DNA from: Eopsaltria australis
Taxonomy: Eukaryota > Chordata > Aves > Passeriformes > Petroicidae
NCBI GenBank assembly: GCA_034509425.1
Contig: JAVTVJ010001136.1
Span: forward strand, 124,001 to 188,000
Reading direction: 5' to 3'
DNA: 64,000 bases
Shown here piece after piece: positions 29,401 through 36,592 of the stretch. How positions within the stretch are numbered: position 1 is the first letter of the stretch; every line of letters starts with the position of its first letter. The notes beneath the pieces are model-generated. The model was given only the letters and a program-made list of their open reading frames with translations. It had not been told where the DNA came from and searched no databases. Position numbers and translations under genes: made by a program.

Positions 29401-30710
29401 CACTGGGACCAGCACTTGTCCTGGCACACAGCTAGTCCCCTGCACACCCCATGCACTCATGGCATCGTTGGGTGGATGAGGGGCTGCTCCATACCCTGCC
29501 ACCCTGCCTGCAGCAGTGGCACTCCAACAACAGTCCATGCACATGGAGGTGATGGGGCCTGGCCTCCTCATCCTCCTCCTCCTCCTCCTCTGGCTTCCTG
29601 TGCTGCACCCCCATGCTGTCCACAGGGCTGGTGGCAAGGGTCACAGAAAAATGGGTCCCCAAAAGTTGTGTGCACCCAAAAGCTGTAACCCAATGGCCAT
29701 GGCAGCCAGGGCCAGGTACGGTGGCGTGTGCCAGGGCCCAGCTGTGCCAGGCCGCTCATCCTTGCAAGCAGGGGTCCAGCGCAGCCCCTGCCGTGGCCAC
29801 GCGCCTCTGCTCAGGGTAAAGAGGGGGACATGACTCAGCCAAAGAGCATCATCGCCCTCATCCGTTTTGGGGGCACCGGGGCTGCCCGGGCAGAGAAGCC
29901 TGCCTGCAGCGCCAGGCTCGGCCCTGCTCCTGTCACAGGGGTCTCTGCTGCTCCGGCCACCAGGACACGGGGTCTGGTGCTGGCGGCTGCCGGTGAGGAA
30001 CAGCATGATCACGCCTGCGAGATATTTGGGAGGGGAAGAGAAAAGCGATGCCAGCTTGCGAACAGCAGCTCGCTCCCCTCCCCCACCCGCTAAAAATAGC
30101 CGGCTCCCTCGGGCCGCGCACCCACCCCCTGCCCACCACCGCGGGGTCCCTCGGCCCGCGGCTCCCTCGGGGGGCTGATGGGTGACCCCACCCAGGGAGC
30201 CCGCGACAGGGCGACAGCGGCCCCAGCACGGTCGATGCCATCTTGCCCCTTCTGCCAGCCCGGGAGGGACACACACAAGGCCCCGGCCCCCAGCCCCACG
30301 AAGCGCAGCTCATCTCCAGCTCACGGAAGACAGGCGGTTCCGACCCACATATGGGCTGAGAACCCATTTATACCCGGCGGGTACTAGGACTCGGGGAGCG
30401 ATCCCACACGTGAGGGGCGACATCCAGCCCCGATCCCAGGCTCTTCCTGCGGCCCCCGGGCCCGGGCGGCCGCACGAACACGACAGCAAAGCGGGAGAGC
30501 CACAACCGTCGGTGCCGCAAGGGGGGCGCGCCGGGCCGAGGCGAGCGGACACCGCCGGGCCAAGGGAACTGGGAGGACCCTCCGGCACCACCTCCGCGCG
30601 GGGCCCGGCCTCGCCCCTCTGCAGGGCCCCCCGCCCCCGCTCACCGGACTGCGCCGCTTCAGTGTCACGTTCTTCCAGAGCAGAAGATGGAGCTGATGCA
30701 GGAACCCCAT
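74..30710 (-). CDS. ABCA2: ABCA2, ATP-binding cassette sub-family A member 2 (46 exons seen, C-terminus off the left edge)
   Basis: Full-size ABC-A transporter that moves sterols/sphingolipids in late endosomal and lysosomal membranes, abundant in oligodendrocytes and neurons (family knowledge). Seen: a continuous reading frame of 7140 nt (2380 codons) through 46 exons, every phase matching the next, in the order TM1, ectodomain 1, TM2-6, ATPase 1, linker, TM7, ectodomain 2, TM8-12, ATPase 2. Near-identical vertebrate ABCA2 stretches ([33 protein letters not shown]) distinguish it from ABCA1, ABCA4 and ABCA7. The start at 30710-30708 has a strong Kozak context (ACCATGG) and gives the family N-terminus MGFLHQL. 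The last seen exon ends at GT on 73-72, so about 130 C-terminal residues lie outside. All donors are GT except one GC (6231-6230). No frameshift or premature stop seen. Exon blocks are listed separately. Confidence 0.97.
2581..4803 (-). CDS. ABCA2: ABCA2 exons 35-39: transmembrane helices 8-12
   Basis: Exons 4629-4803, 4428-4543, 3862-4009, 3529-3652 and 2581-2713. They encode the second membrane domain, about residues 1857-2089. Hydrophobic helices are plain: [20 protein letters not shown], a helix with [26 protein letters not shown] joined to [12 protein letters not shown], a helix [20 protein letters not shown], and [15 protein letters not shown] at the end. The intervening cytosolic loop [20 protein letters not shown] is typical of the ABC-A family. 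Intron 4010-4427, between the third and second of these exons, carries a CR1 fragment that leaves both splice sites intact. Confidence 0.95.
4128..4374 (-). repeat. CR1 LINE 3'-end fragment in an ABCA2 intron
   Basis: The plus strand begins ATCACAGAATGGTTTGG and runs through GGAAAGGACCTTTCAAGG, GCCATGGGCAGAGGCACC and TTTTAGTTTAAAACCACC. This is the reverse complement of the conserved 3' portion of avian CR1 elements, so the element is on the minus strand, in sense with ABCA2. It is 5'-truncated, as is usual for CR1, and lies in intron 4010-4427. Confidence 0.88.
5060..8070 (-). CDS. ABCA2: ABCA2 exons 28-34: TM7 and second large lumenal domain
   Basis: Exons 7864-8070, 7596-7698, 6903-7228, 6232-6445, 5952-6057, 5544-5655, 5060-5120, about residues 1481-1857. 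TM7 ([15 protein letters not shown]) is in the first exon at about residue 1530. The rest is ectodomain 2, with a cysteine cluster ([15 protein letters not shown]) and N-glycosylation sequons such as NYT, NES, NAT, NVS and NKT. Exon 6232-6445 is followed by a GC donor (minus-strand CACAG|GCAAG) instead of GT; the reading frame into exon 5952-6057 (H-R-Y-G) requires this junction. Exon 7864-8070 is followed directly by a small hairpin-forming repeat. Confidence 0.94.
6230..6232 (-). other. GC splice donor (GC-AG intron) of ABCA2
   Basis: Exon 6232-6445 ends CTGCACAG and the intron starts GCAAGAG on the minus strand. Its acceptor (CCCACAG at 6058-6064) is normal. The protein needs this exact junction (RLHR joined to YGALTF). 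The consensus around the C (CAG|GCAAG) is otherwise perfect, as is typical for true GC-AG introns. It is the only non-GT donor among the ABCA2 junctions read. Confidence 0.85.
7828..7863 (-). repeat. (GTAG)n microsatellite flanked by GCATGC inverted repeat
   Basis: The plus strand reads GCATGCAG, then GTAG repeats, then CTTGCATGC. The arms GCATGCA and TGCATGC are perfect complements and each is itself palindromic. On the minus (RNA) strand this hairpin starts within the splice donor of ABCA2 exon 7864-8070. Confidence 0.8.
9090..10493 (-). CDS. ABCA2: ABCA2 exons 25-27: cytosolic regulatory linker between the two halves
   Basis: Exons 10309-10493, 10100-10220 and 9090-9377, about residues 1283-1480. 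The first two hold the conserved post-ATPase region with [11 protein letters not shown] and [20 protein letters not shown], a regulatory-domain hallmark of ABC-A proteins. The third (96 codons) is acidic and serine-rich and looks disordered, ending in [19 protein letters not shown]; it is the least conserved cytosolic part of the protein. The intron at 9378-10099 contains the longest CR1 fragment inside this gene. Confidence 0.94.
9450..9930 (-). repeat. CR1 LINE fragment (about 480 bp) in an ABCA2 intron
   Basis: Plus strand from ATCACAGAATCACAGACTGG through TGCAGGGACACCTTTCGC, CTTTTAGTTTAAAACCAC, CCTTTTCTTCTCCAGG and GAGGTGCTCCAGCC to the CCAGAGCTAGACA block. All are diagnostic of the 3' third of CR1 in reverse complement. 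The repeat AATCACAGA at its start is the CR1 3' terminal octamer-type repeat. It is minus-strand, in sense with ABCA2. Confidence 0.93.
10909..12376 (-). CDS. ABCA2: ABCA2 exons 21-24: first nucleotide-binding domain
   Basis: Exons 12193-12376, 11687-11899, 11172-11368 and 10909-11091, about residues 1024-1283. Walker [11 protein letters not shown] closes the first exon (about residues 1074-1083). The Q-loop region [11 protein letters not shown] is in the second. Signature [10 protein letters not shown] and Walker [14 protein letters not shown] are in the third, with the H-loop [14 protein letters not shown] in the fourth. The upstream linker KLTKVYK is the normal domain start. All ATPase motifs are intact, so both halves of this transporter should bind and hydrolyse ATP. 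Confidence 0.95.
12678..14816 (-). CDS. ABCA2: ABCA2 exons 16-20: transmembrane helices 2-6 and cytosolic connector
   Basis: Exons 14702-14816, 14177-14367, 13798-13948, 13295-13499 and 12678-12842, about residues 749-1023. Helices are visible as [39 protein letters not shown] with [38 protein letters not shown] and [20 protein letters not shown]. The cytosolic coupling segment [20 protein letters not shown] between helices is the family norm. Exon 12678-12842 is an amphipathic/aromatic connector ([14 protein letters not shown]) leading to ATPase domain 1. Confidence 0.95.
15358..21262 (-). CDS. ABCA2: ABCA2 exons 3-15: first large lumenal domain
   Basis: Exons 21151-21262, 20563-20729, 20245-20372, 19972-20076, 19328-19513, 19028-19246, 18093-18427, 17690-17849, 17346-17474, 16899-17066, 16059-16155, 15541-15714 and 15358-15460, about residues 54-748. 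Many N-glycosylation sequons (NST, NLS, NGS, NTT, NAT, NVT, NVS, NYT, NSS) confirm a lumenal face. The 5' part ([19 protein letters not shown]) and the 3' part ([35 protein letters not shown]) are strongly conserved. The middle, exons 19972-20076 and 19328-19513, is poorly conserved and looks about 60 residues longer than human ABCA2 as I recall it; splice sites and frame support both exons. Confidence 0.92.
16168..16625 (-). repeat. CR1 LINE fragment in an ABCA2 intron
   Basis: Plus strand starts AATCATAGAATCCCTAAGAC and continues with CATTGAGTCCATTAACCC, CAAATTCACACCATTTTTGA, TTCAGTGAAGATATTTCC and TTCCCCAGGCTGAGCTCCCC. It is a different CR1 subfamily from the copies at 4128 and 9450 (the 'ATTAACCC' type), again minus-strand. 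It lies in intron 16156-16898. Confidence 0.88.
21263..23548. other. ABCA2 intron 2 (2.3 kb), no gene seen
   Basis: Unique sequence. The only notable element is a purine/A-rich stretch at about 22748-22805 (AAAGAAAAAGAAAAC and following). The long open frames here lack any recognisable domain and are chance consequences of high GC content. Confidence 0.55.
23549..30710 (-). CDS. ABCA2: ABCA2 exons 1-2: N-terminus and TM1
   Basis: Exon 1 coding part is 30645-30710 (22 codons, [14 protein letters not shown] then VTLKRRSP), with donor CCG|GTGAGC. Exon 2 is 23549-23642 and encodes TM1, including [19 protein letters not shown], then [11 protein letters not shown]. The short cytosolic N-terminus followed by one helix and a large ectodomain is the ABC-A plan. 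The two exons are separated by a 7-kb intron, by far the largest in the gene. In mammals alternative first exons exist; none could be recognised here. Confidence 0.93.
23643..30644. other. ABCA2 intron 1 (7 kb), no gene seen
   Basis: No reading frame in it resembles a known protein and no exon-like frame conservation was recognised. It holds a run of TCC/TCC-like trinucleotides at about 29567-29592, short AT-rich stretches at about 25230-25262 and 27010-27110, and otherwise unique GC-rich sequence. The right end merges into the CpG island of the promoter. No CR1 signature was recognised in it. Confidence 0.6.
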
Positions 30711-30990
30711 GGTCGGATCGAGCCGGCCCCGCCGAAGGGCTGCGCCACGCTCAGCTCCGCGGTCACCCGCGGCCCACCGCCATCACCTCCCAGCCGCCGT
30801 CTACCGCTTGCCGTGGGTTGCGAGGAAGCGGAGCGGCCTCGGCCGGGGCCTGGCTCCGCCGCACCCGCCCCAACCCTGCGCAGCACCAGCACCGCCCCCG
30901 GGCCGCGGTGGCCGCCCCTTAAAGGCACCGCCAGACCCGCCCGCTCGGCCCCCACGGCGGCCCGGGCTCGGCTTATCCCGGCAGCCGAGT
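30050..30990 (-). promoter_or_regulatory. CpG island and promoter of ABCA2
   Basis: CpG dinucleotides are dense here and sparse on both sides. The island spans exon 1 and extends about 280 bp upstream of the ATG at 30710. Sp1-type GC boxes (CCGCCCC on the plus strand) are at 30892-30898 and 30912-30918, next to a TTTAAG element that could serve as a weak TATA-like site (30918-30925). The transcription start cannot be fixed from sequence alone. Confidence 0.75.
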
Positions 30991-31334
30991 AGCCCCGCTG
31001 TTGGCTGTCCGGAGCGGGGCTGCTGCCCCAGGGATCGGGGAACCCTCGCTCCTCTCGAGCCACGCCCTCCCGCCCCGAAGCCATACACGGGTCACCTCCG
31101 TGCCTCAGCCCCTGGTGCACCCCCAGGACAGGACGGACTAGCCCATGGCTGCGGGGTCTGTGTGCCAGGGTGCTGCGGCTCTGGATGCCCTGCTCTTGGA
31201 TGCTGTCCACCCTGCTCCTGCCTGGCCTCTCCCGCGGGAATGTGCTGAGGCTTCCACGGGTGTTTTTGGAGGGACCAACCAGCTGCCACATCTGCCCTCA
31301 GAAGCAATAAGAACTGAACGAGGCCAGTTCTCCT

Positions 31335-31635
31335 CTTTCATCCCATCCACTCTTCCTTCTATCCATCCTTCCATCCATCTTTATTTTCTGCCATCCATCC
31401 ATCCATCCATCCATCCATCCATCCGTCCTCCCATCCCTTCTTCCTTCTTTTCCTCCTTCCTGCCATCTTTTCTTCCTTCCATCCATCCTTGCTTCCATCC
31501 TTTTCTCTGTCCTTTCCCTTCCTTTTCCTGTCCTTCTGGTTCTCTCCATTTCCTGCCTGTCCCTCCTTCTTCCTACTTTCCGCAGCCTTTTCTCCCCCTT
31601 CCCTCTCCTTTCCTCCAGTTCTCTGTAACCATCTC
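31335..31635. repeat. 300-bp polypyrimidine tract with (CCAT)n microsatellite
   Basis: The plus strand is almost purely C and T with few purines. The core at about 31388-31424 is a perfect run of CCAT units; the flanks are imperfect CCTT, TTCC and CCAT units. Such tracts can form triplex (H-DNA) and mutate fast. It lies about 620 bp upstream of the ABCA2 start codon. Confidence 0.88.
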
Positions 31636-33701
31636 ACTCTCCATGCTGCTTCCTGGGCCAAGTGTAGCCGGGAGCAGTGAATCCATCTCTGGCTGTCCCA
31701 GCCCCAGTGGTGCTGCCAAGGGTGCCAGTGCTCAGGGCAGGCCCTTTGGCAGCTGCCCAGGGCTAACAAAAGCTCCCCTTGTCCAACACAAAGCAGCATT
31801 GTTCCCTAAACTTCTGGGCAAAACACTATGCTGAGTTCCAGGAGGACAAAGGATGCCTGGTGTGTGGTGGTGGAGAGGCACTGTGTGCCCAGCTCCATGC
31901 TCTGGGGAGGGTGACTGCTTTGGGAGGGTTATTGGGTGCATGGGCAGGGCTATGGGCAGCATAGTTGCCCAGAACTGGGGAGAGCTGGGCTTTTACTAGG
32001 TCCCTGGGGAGGGAGGGATGCAGTCACCCTAGGCTCCCCGCAAAGAATTGTGCATGGTTTGCCCCCAGCCCACACAAGGACCACCTCAAAACCCTGTCCT
32101 TCAGCAGAGTGGGTCCCCAGCCTGGAGGGGCACAGTGGGGGGACCCATGGGTGGGTCAAAGCCCGGACCTGGGTCTCCTGCTCCTTCCCTCCTGCTGCCC
32201 CTGGATTGGTCTTGGGAAGCTTCACAGCTGCTCTTCTGTTTGGCATGGCCACAGAAACCCCAAGAAGCCAGCAAGTGACAGACCCAGCAGTGTACCATGG
32301 GGCAGCACAGCCCTGGGGACATGGTGGCAAATCTCCAAGGACCCAGGGCCTGACACCCAAGGACCCAGTGGCCCAACGCCTCCATGGCCTAGAAGATCCA
32401 AAGACCTTGTGGTCCATGTCCTCCATGGACCAGGGGTCCTGAAGACTTGGGAACATGGAGTCCTGAGCACCTCTCAGGGGACTTTCTTGTGGGGTGGCCA
32501 AGCTCCTCTCTCTGTGTGAAGTCATCTGCAGATGGCAGTACCCACACACATACATCTCCTTGCTCTGTGCTGGTGCTGTCCAGAATTCCCGATGGTCTCA
32601 TGGCCTGGCCCCTGGCCTTGATCTCTGCCCAGTCCGCCCAGGCTGCACTGGCCCTGGTTCTCTGCCTGGCTCAAAGCCGTGTCCCTTGGGCCACAGGGTC
32701 AGGGTGTTTGGATCCACTGGCTGCAGGTCCTCCCAGGGCATTGTCCTTGCACTCAGGGTGTCCTGGGGCAGCACCCACATGTGACCAAGCTGTTAAGTGC
32801 CAGGGAAAAGCTTCCTCTACCAGCCATCCTGAATACCCAGTGCTGTCCTTCATGGAGGGGAATGCCTCCAGCCCATGTAGCCCTGGGCCCTCAAGCTATG
32901 GGACAGCAGCAGAATGATGCTGCAGCCTAGCAGGGACACAGCCAGCAGGACTAGGGCAGGCAAGGCTGGAAATCGTGCCCATGGACTGTGGTATCTGGGC
33001 TCTCAATCGTGCAGGGGAAGAAATGCAGAAAAGAAGTGAGAAAAGATGACAGGAAACAGACATGGCTGCGGAAGAAGGAACACCCACCCTCCCTTGGGGC
33101 TGCAGTTGGCCTCTGAGGGCTCCTGGGATATCACTGAAACCGCAGAGCTCTGCTACACCCTGGCATAGTGGCATGGCATTGTGCCAGCTGGGATCCCAAG
33201 AGGCTCACAGCCAGCAGGAATGAGGGTGCAGATCCCAGGGGCACTGGAACAGCCTGAGAGCCTCCAGGGAGCAGTCTGGAGTCCTCTTCCCAGATCTGTG
33301 TGTGCCAAGGCATAGGGCATACCCTTGCCAGCTTCAGGGACAGTGCTGCACACTCCCTTGCCCCTGCCTCAGTTTCCCCATCTCATTTCACCTGCTAGGA
33401 CTCTCATGGAGACTTGGGTCCTGAACAGCAATGCCATCAAAGGACACAACTGAGCCAGACTGAGCAGGGAGCAGGGCAGAACTGGGGCAGGGGCAGAGGA
33501 AGCAGCTCTCTGTGCACACACTGCTGGGGTTCACATGTGCCCGCTTCCCCTTTTGGCAGGAAACATCCTGGACAGGACAGTGCCTGCTGCTCAGTGGCAC
33601 TTTTGGGGCTGTTAGTTGATGGTTTCAGGATGAGTCAGTGGGAGTTGGTATCCTGTTTTGCAACCAAGTTGTGGGTGGCAGGTGGGTGGCACCTTGTCAA
33701 G

Positions 33702-33875
33702 GCTCAGGGCACCTACCCAGCCACAGGGCACCCAGCTTGTTCTGGACCATGCAGCCCCCATGGGGTGCCCATTTGGCCAGAAGGTACCCACCCAACTGTG
33801 AGGCACCCACCCACTCATAGGGTATTCACCAACCATGGGGCACCCAGCCAGACATAGGGTACCCACCCTCCAGCA
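33702..33875. repeat. Degenerate minisatellite, unit about 19-20 bp
   Basis: About eight imperfect copies of a unit like GGGCACCCACCCAxxxxTAG are readable (starts near 33706, 33726, 33763, 33783, 33802, 33821, 33839, 33858). Copies differ at several positions, so the array is old or under little constraint. Confidence 0.7.
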
Positions 33876-35520
33876 CAGTGCAGGGGAAGTGCTGGGAGTG
33901 GGGTGTGCCAGCTGCCACGTGGGGCAGGAAGGACCTGCTATGAAGCTGGCACAAGGCATAACTGAATAAAGAGGAAGCCCTTGAGTACCCCAGCCCAGCA
34001 CAGCAGCACCCGGGCAGACACACCTGGCACCTTGCACCCCTCCATCACAGTAAGTCTGAGTTCAACATTATTGACCACCAAGGGGAGAGGGGCTGAGAAG
34101 TGGGGTGGCCCCTGACACTGCTAGAGGAGGGTTTCCCTTTCAGAGCATCCCCAAAATGGGGGCAACATCCCCAAAAGAGGAGCAATATTCCTGGTGTTGG
34201 GGACAGGGACCTGCAGCACTTATGTGCAGTGCAGGGAACCAGCAAAGCTTTTCCAGTCCTTTCTGCTTCCCATGCCGGATTTGTCTGGAGCCTAAATTTA
34301 GCTCATGTATTTTAGCAGGACAGATGGAGTGGGCCAAGGTGGGGAAGGGATTTTTTGCAGCCAATCTGCAGTACTGGGGTGGGGAGGAAAATAGGGCACT
34401 GCTTTCCAGGAGACTCCAGTACTGGAGGCACTGGCTCAGCCCCAGCTGGCAGCAGGGCTCAGGCAGCTCACATGTTTCCAGAGGTTTCCACAGAATGGGA
34501 AACCACCTTTGGTGCTGGTCTGAGCCCTGCAATGGGACCAGCTCTCCGGAGGGGGCTTAAGCTGGTGACTGGTCCTCCCTCCTCTCCTTTGCTCCCAGCA
34601 GTGCTGCTGGCTAAACCACAGCAATGCTGACAGAGGCCTGGGGCAGGCAGATCAGCTGGGGGGCCCATGTGCCTGTAAGCTGAGCCCCACCAGTGGCAGC
34701 CCCAAATGCTGCACTATCCTCCCTGCTCTCCCTGTCCTCCCTCCCCTCTGTGCCCACACAGGGGGGCATTGGCCATCTGTGACATCCTAAATATAAAATT
34801 TGACTGTTTGGGGCACTGAGGCCATGAGCTCCCAGCCTGCTGGGGCTCCTGATGTCCTTAGGGACTGGGGAGTACACCCTGACTTGGGGAGGGCACCTCG
34901 AGCCTGGGAATTGCCTTGCCATTGTGGTAAGAGGATGCTGGGTTGAGAGGGCACTTCTTGGGTAGGACACTCCCAAACTCAGCCCTTGTCAGAGATTTGG
35001 ACTTCAGAGTCAGTCACCCCATTTTGCAGCTAAGGCCTCACCATGGGGCTGTTCAGGTGGGACTGAGATGTTCCCTCTTGTCCTTCGGTGCACAGCAGTG
35101 GCAAGACTGGCTGCAAATCAGTTTTGACCTATTCTGGGCAAAGCAAGAAGCGAAGACTGAGACTGTGGCTGCGTCTCAGGTGGGGAAACTGAGGCATAGG
35201 GCAAGCAAGAATTGCCTGCAGTGGGGCCAGTCAGGTGGGGCAGAGGGACACAGGTGGCTACTTCCCATCAGCTCTGCACCTCCCAGCACCATCTGTGCTC
35301 CCCCAAAGGTCACCAGGGACTGCAGACGCATGAACAAAGGCCACCCTGGGGTGACACCAGGTGCATGAGGAACTCTGTGGCACAGGGAAGCAGAGGGTCT
35401 TGGGGTGATGCTGAGGCCCAGGCTTCATGAAGAAGCCCTTTCTCTGGCCCCTCTGGCCACAGTGCCTCCCCATCACCCCTGCCCCTGACAAGCCAAGCTG
35501 ATGACCCTTCATGGCCTCTC

Positions 35521-35529
35521 CTCTCCCAG
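35521..35529 (+). other. Splice acceptor of the FUT7 coding exon
   Basis: A pyrimidine-rich tract (CCTCTCCTCTCCCAG) ends at 35529, just upstream of the start codon. This implies at least one upstream, mostly non-coding exon and argues against the ATG at 35501. Confidence 0.7.
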
Positions 35530-35548
35530 GTGCCAGCTCTGTCACCTG

Positions 35549-36592
35549 ATGCCTGGGGCATTGCCACTGCGATGGTCACCATGGGGCCGGCCTGGTTTGA
35601 AGACCTTAGTCACTGCTGGGGTGTTTGTAACCACTCTCTGGAACCTGAGGTTCTTCCTCAGCCCCTCCAAGGGCTCTGGAGAAGACTCTAAACACAGGGA
35701 GACACTGGTGATCCTGGTGTGGGAATGGCCCTCCAAGCAGGTCCCCAATGTCAGCAGGGATGTGTGCCATAAGCTATATGGCATCACAGGCTGCCAGCTC
35801 ACCACAGAGCGGCAGCTCCTACACCAGGCCGATGTTGTGGTGTTCCCCCACTCCAGGCTCCAGCCTGGCCGGTACAACCTGCCCAAGGAGAGGCTGCCGG
35901 GGCAGAACTGGGTGTGGGTCTCCCTGGAGTCCCCCTCCAACACTAGAGCTCTAGCAGCATGGAACCAGACCTTTAACTGGGTGATGACCTACAGACAGGA
36001 TTCGGACATCTTCATCCCCTATGGCAAGCTTGTGCCCAACCGGTCAGCCACCGTGAACATCCCTGCAAAGACCAACTTGGTGTCCTGGGTTATCAGCAAC
36101 TACCACAGGACTCAGAAGAGAGCTGAAATCTACAAAAACCTCTCCAGGTACCTCCATGTGAATATATATGGGAAAGCAAACAACAAGCCCCTCTGCAAGG
36201 ACTGCCTCTTGCCAACAATATCCAAGTCAAAGTTCTACCTGGCCTTTGAGAACTCCATCCACCGGGACTACATCACAGAGAAACTCTGGAGGAACTCACT
36301 GCTGGCTGGCACTGTGCCTGTGGTGCTGGGGCCACCCAGGGCCAACTATGAACAGTTTGTTCCTGCAGACTCCTTCATCCATGTAAACGACTTTGGCTCC
36401 CTGGAGGAGCTGGCCACCTTCCTGAAGACCATGAACTCTAGCCGCTACCAGCAGTTCTTTGCCTGGCAGAGAAGGTTCAGTGTGAAACTCTACACCGACT
36501 GGAGGGAGCGGATCTGTACCATCTGCACTGCCTACCCTCGCCTGCCCCGTGGCAGTCTCTATCCTGATCTGCAGAGCTGGTTCAACTCCTAG
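35549..36592 (+). CDS. FUT7: FUT7, alpha-1,3-fucosyltransferase 7
   Basis: Golgi type II membrane enzyme that transfers fucose from GDP-fucose in alpha-1,3 linkage to sialylated N-acetyllactosamine, giving sialyl-Lewis X on selectin ligands. The frame is 347 aa (human about 342): cytosolic tail, a signal anchor at about residues 17-36 (LKTLVTAGVFVTTLWNLRFF), stem, and a GT10 catalytic domain. Diagnostic stretches are FNWVMTYRQDSDIF, PYGKLVPN, the GDP-fucose motif FENSIHRDYITEK and VPVVLGPPRANYE; TDWRERICTIC matches the FUT7 C-terminus. Sequons NVS, NQT, NRS, NLS and NSS. I chose the ATG at 35549, 20 nt after an acceptor (TCTCCCAG at 35522-35529), because the upstream in-frame ATG at 35501 lies before that acceptor, in intron. 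An upstream exon could add a few residues. The catalytic part is one uninterrupted exon, as expected. No AATAAA was found close downstream. Confidence 0.95.
   Translation: MPGALPLRWSPWGRPGLKTLVTAGVFVTTLWNLRFFLSPSKGSGEDSKHRETLVILVWEWPSKQVPNVSRDVCHKLYGITGCQLTTERQLLHQADVVVFPHSRLQPGRYNLPKERLPGQNWVWVSLESPSNTRALAAWNQTFNWVMTYRQDSDIFIPYGKLVPNRSATVNIPAKTNLVSWVISNYHRTQKRAEIYKNLSRYLHVNIYGKANNKPLCKDCLLPTISKSKFYLAFENSIHRDYITEKLWRNSLLAGTVPVVLGPPRANYEQFVPADSFIHVNDFGSLEELATFLKTMNSSRYQQFFAWQRRFSVKLYTDWRERICTICTAYPRLPRGSLYPDLQSWFNS

Larger units (their letters stand above)
30991..35528. other. Divergent intergenic region between ABCA2 and FUT7
   Basis: ABCA2 leaves leftward and FUT7 rightward. No coding exon was recognised; a non-coding FUT7 first exon must lie somewhere here or further left, but I could not place it. 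Contents: the tail of the CpG island, a polypyrimidine tract (31335-31635), a degenerate minisatellite (33702-33875), and an AATAAA at 33965-33970 with no gene assignable to it. Confidence 0.6.

Noticed and set aside
33965..33970. AATAAA on the plus strand upstream of FUT7
   Set aside because: No transcript upstream could use it and no exon was recognised nearby.
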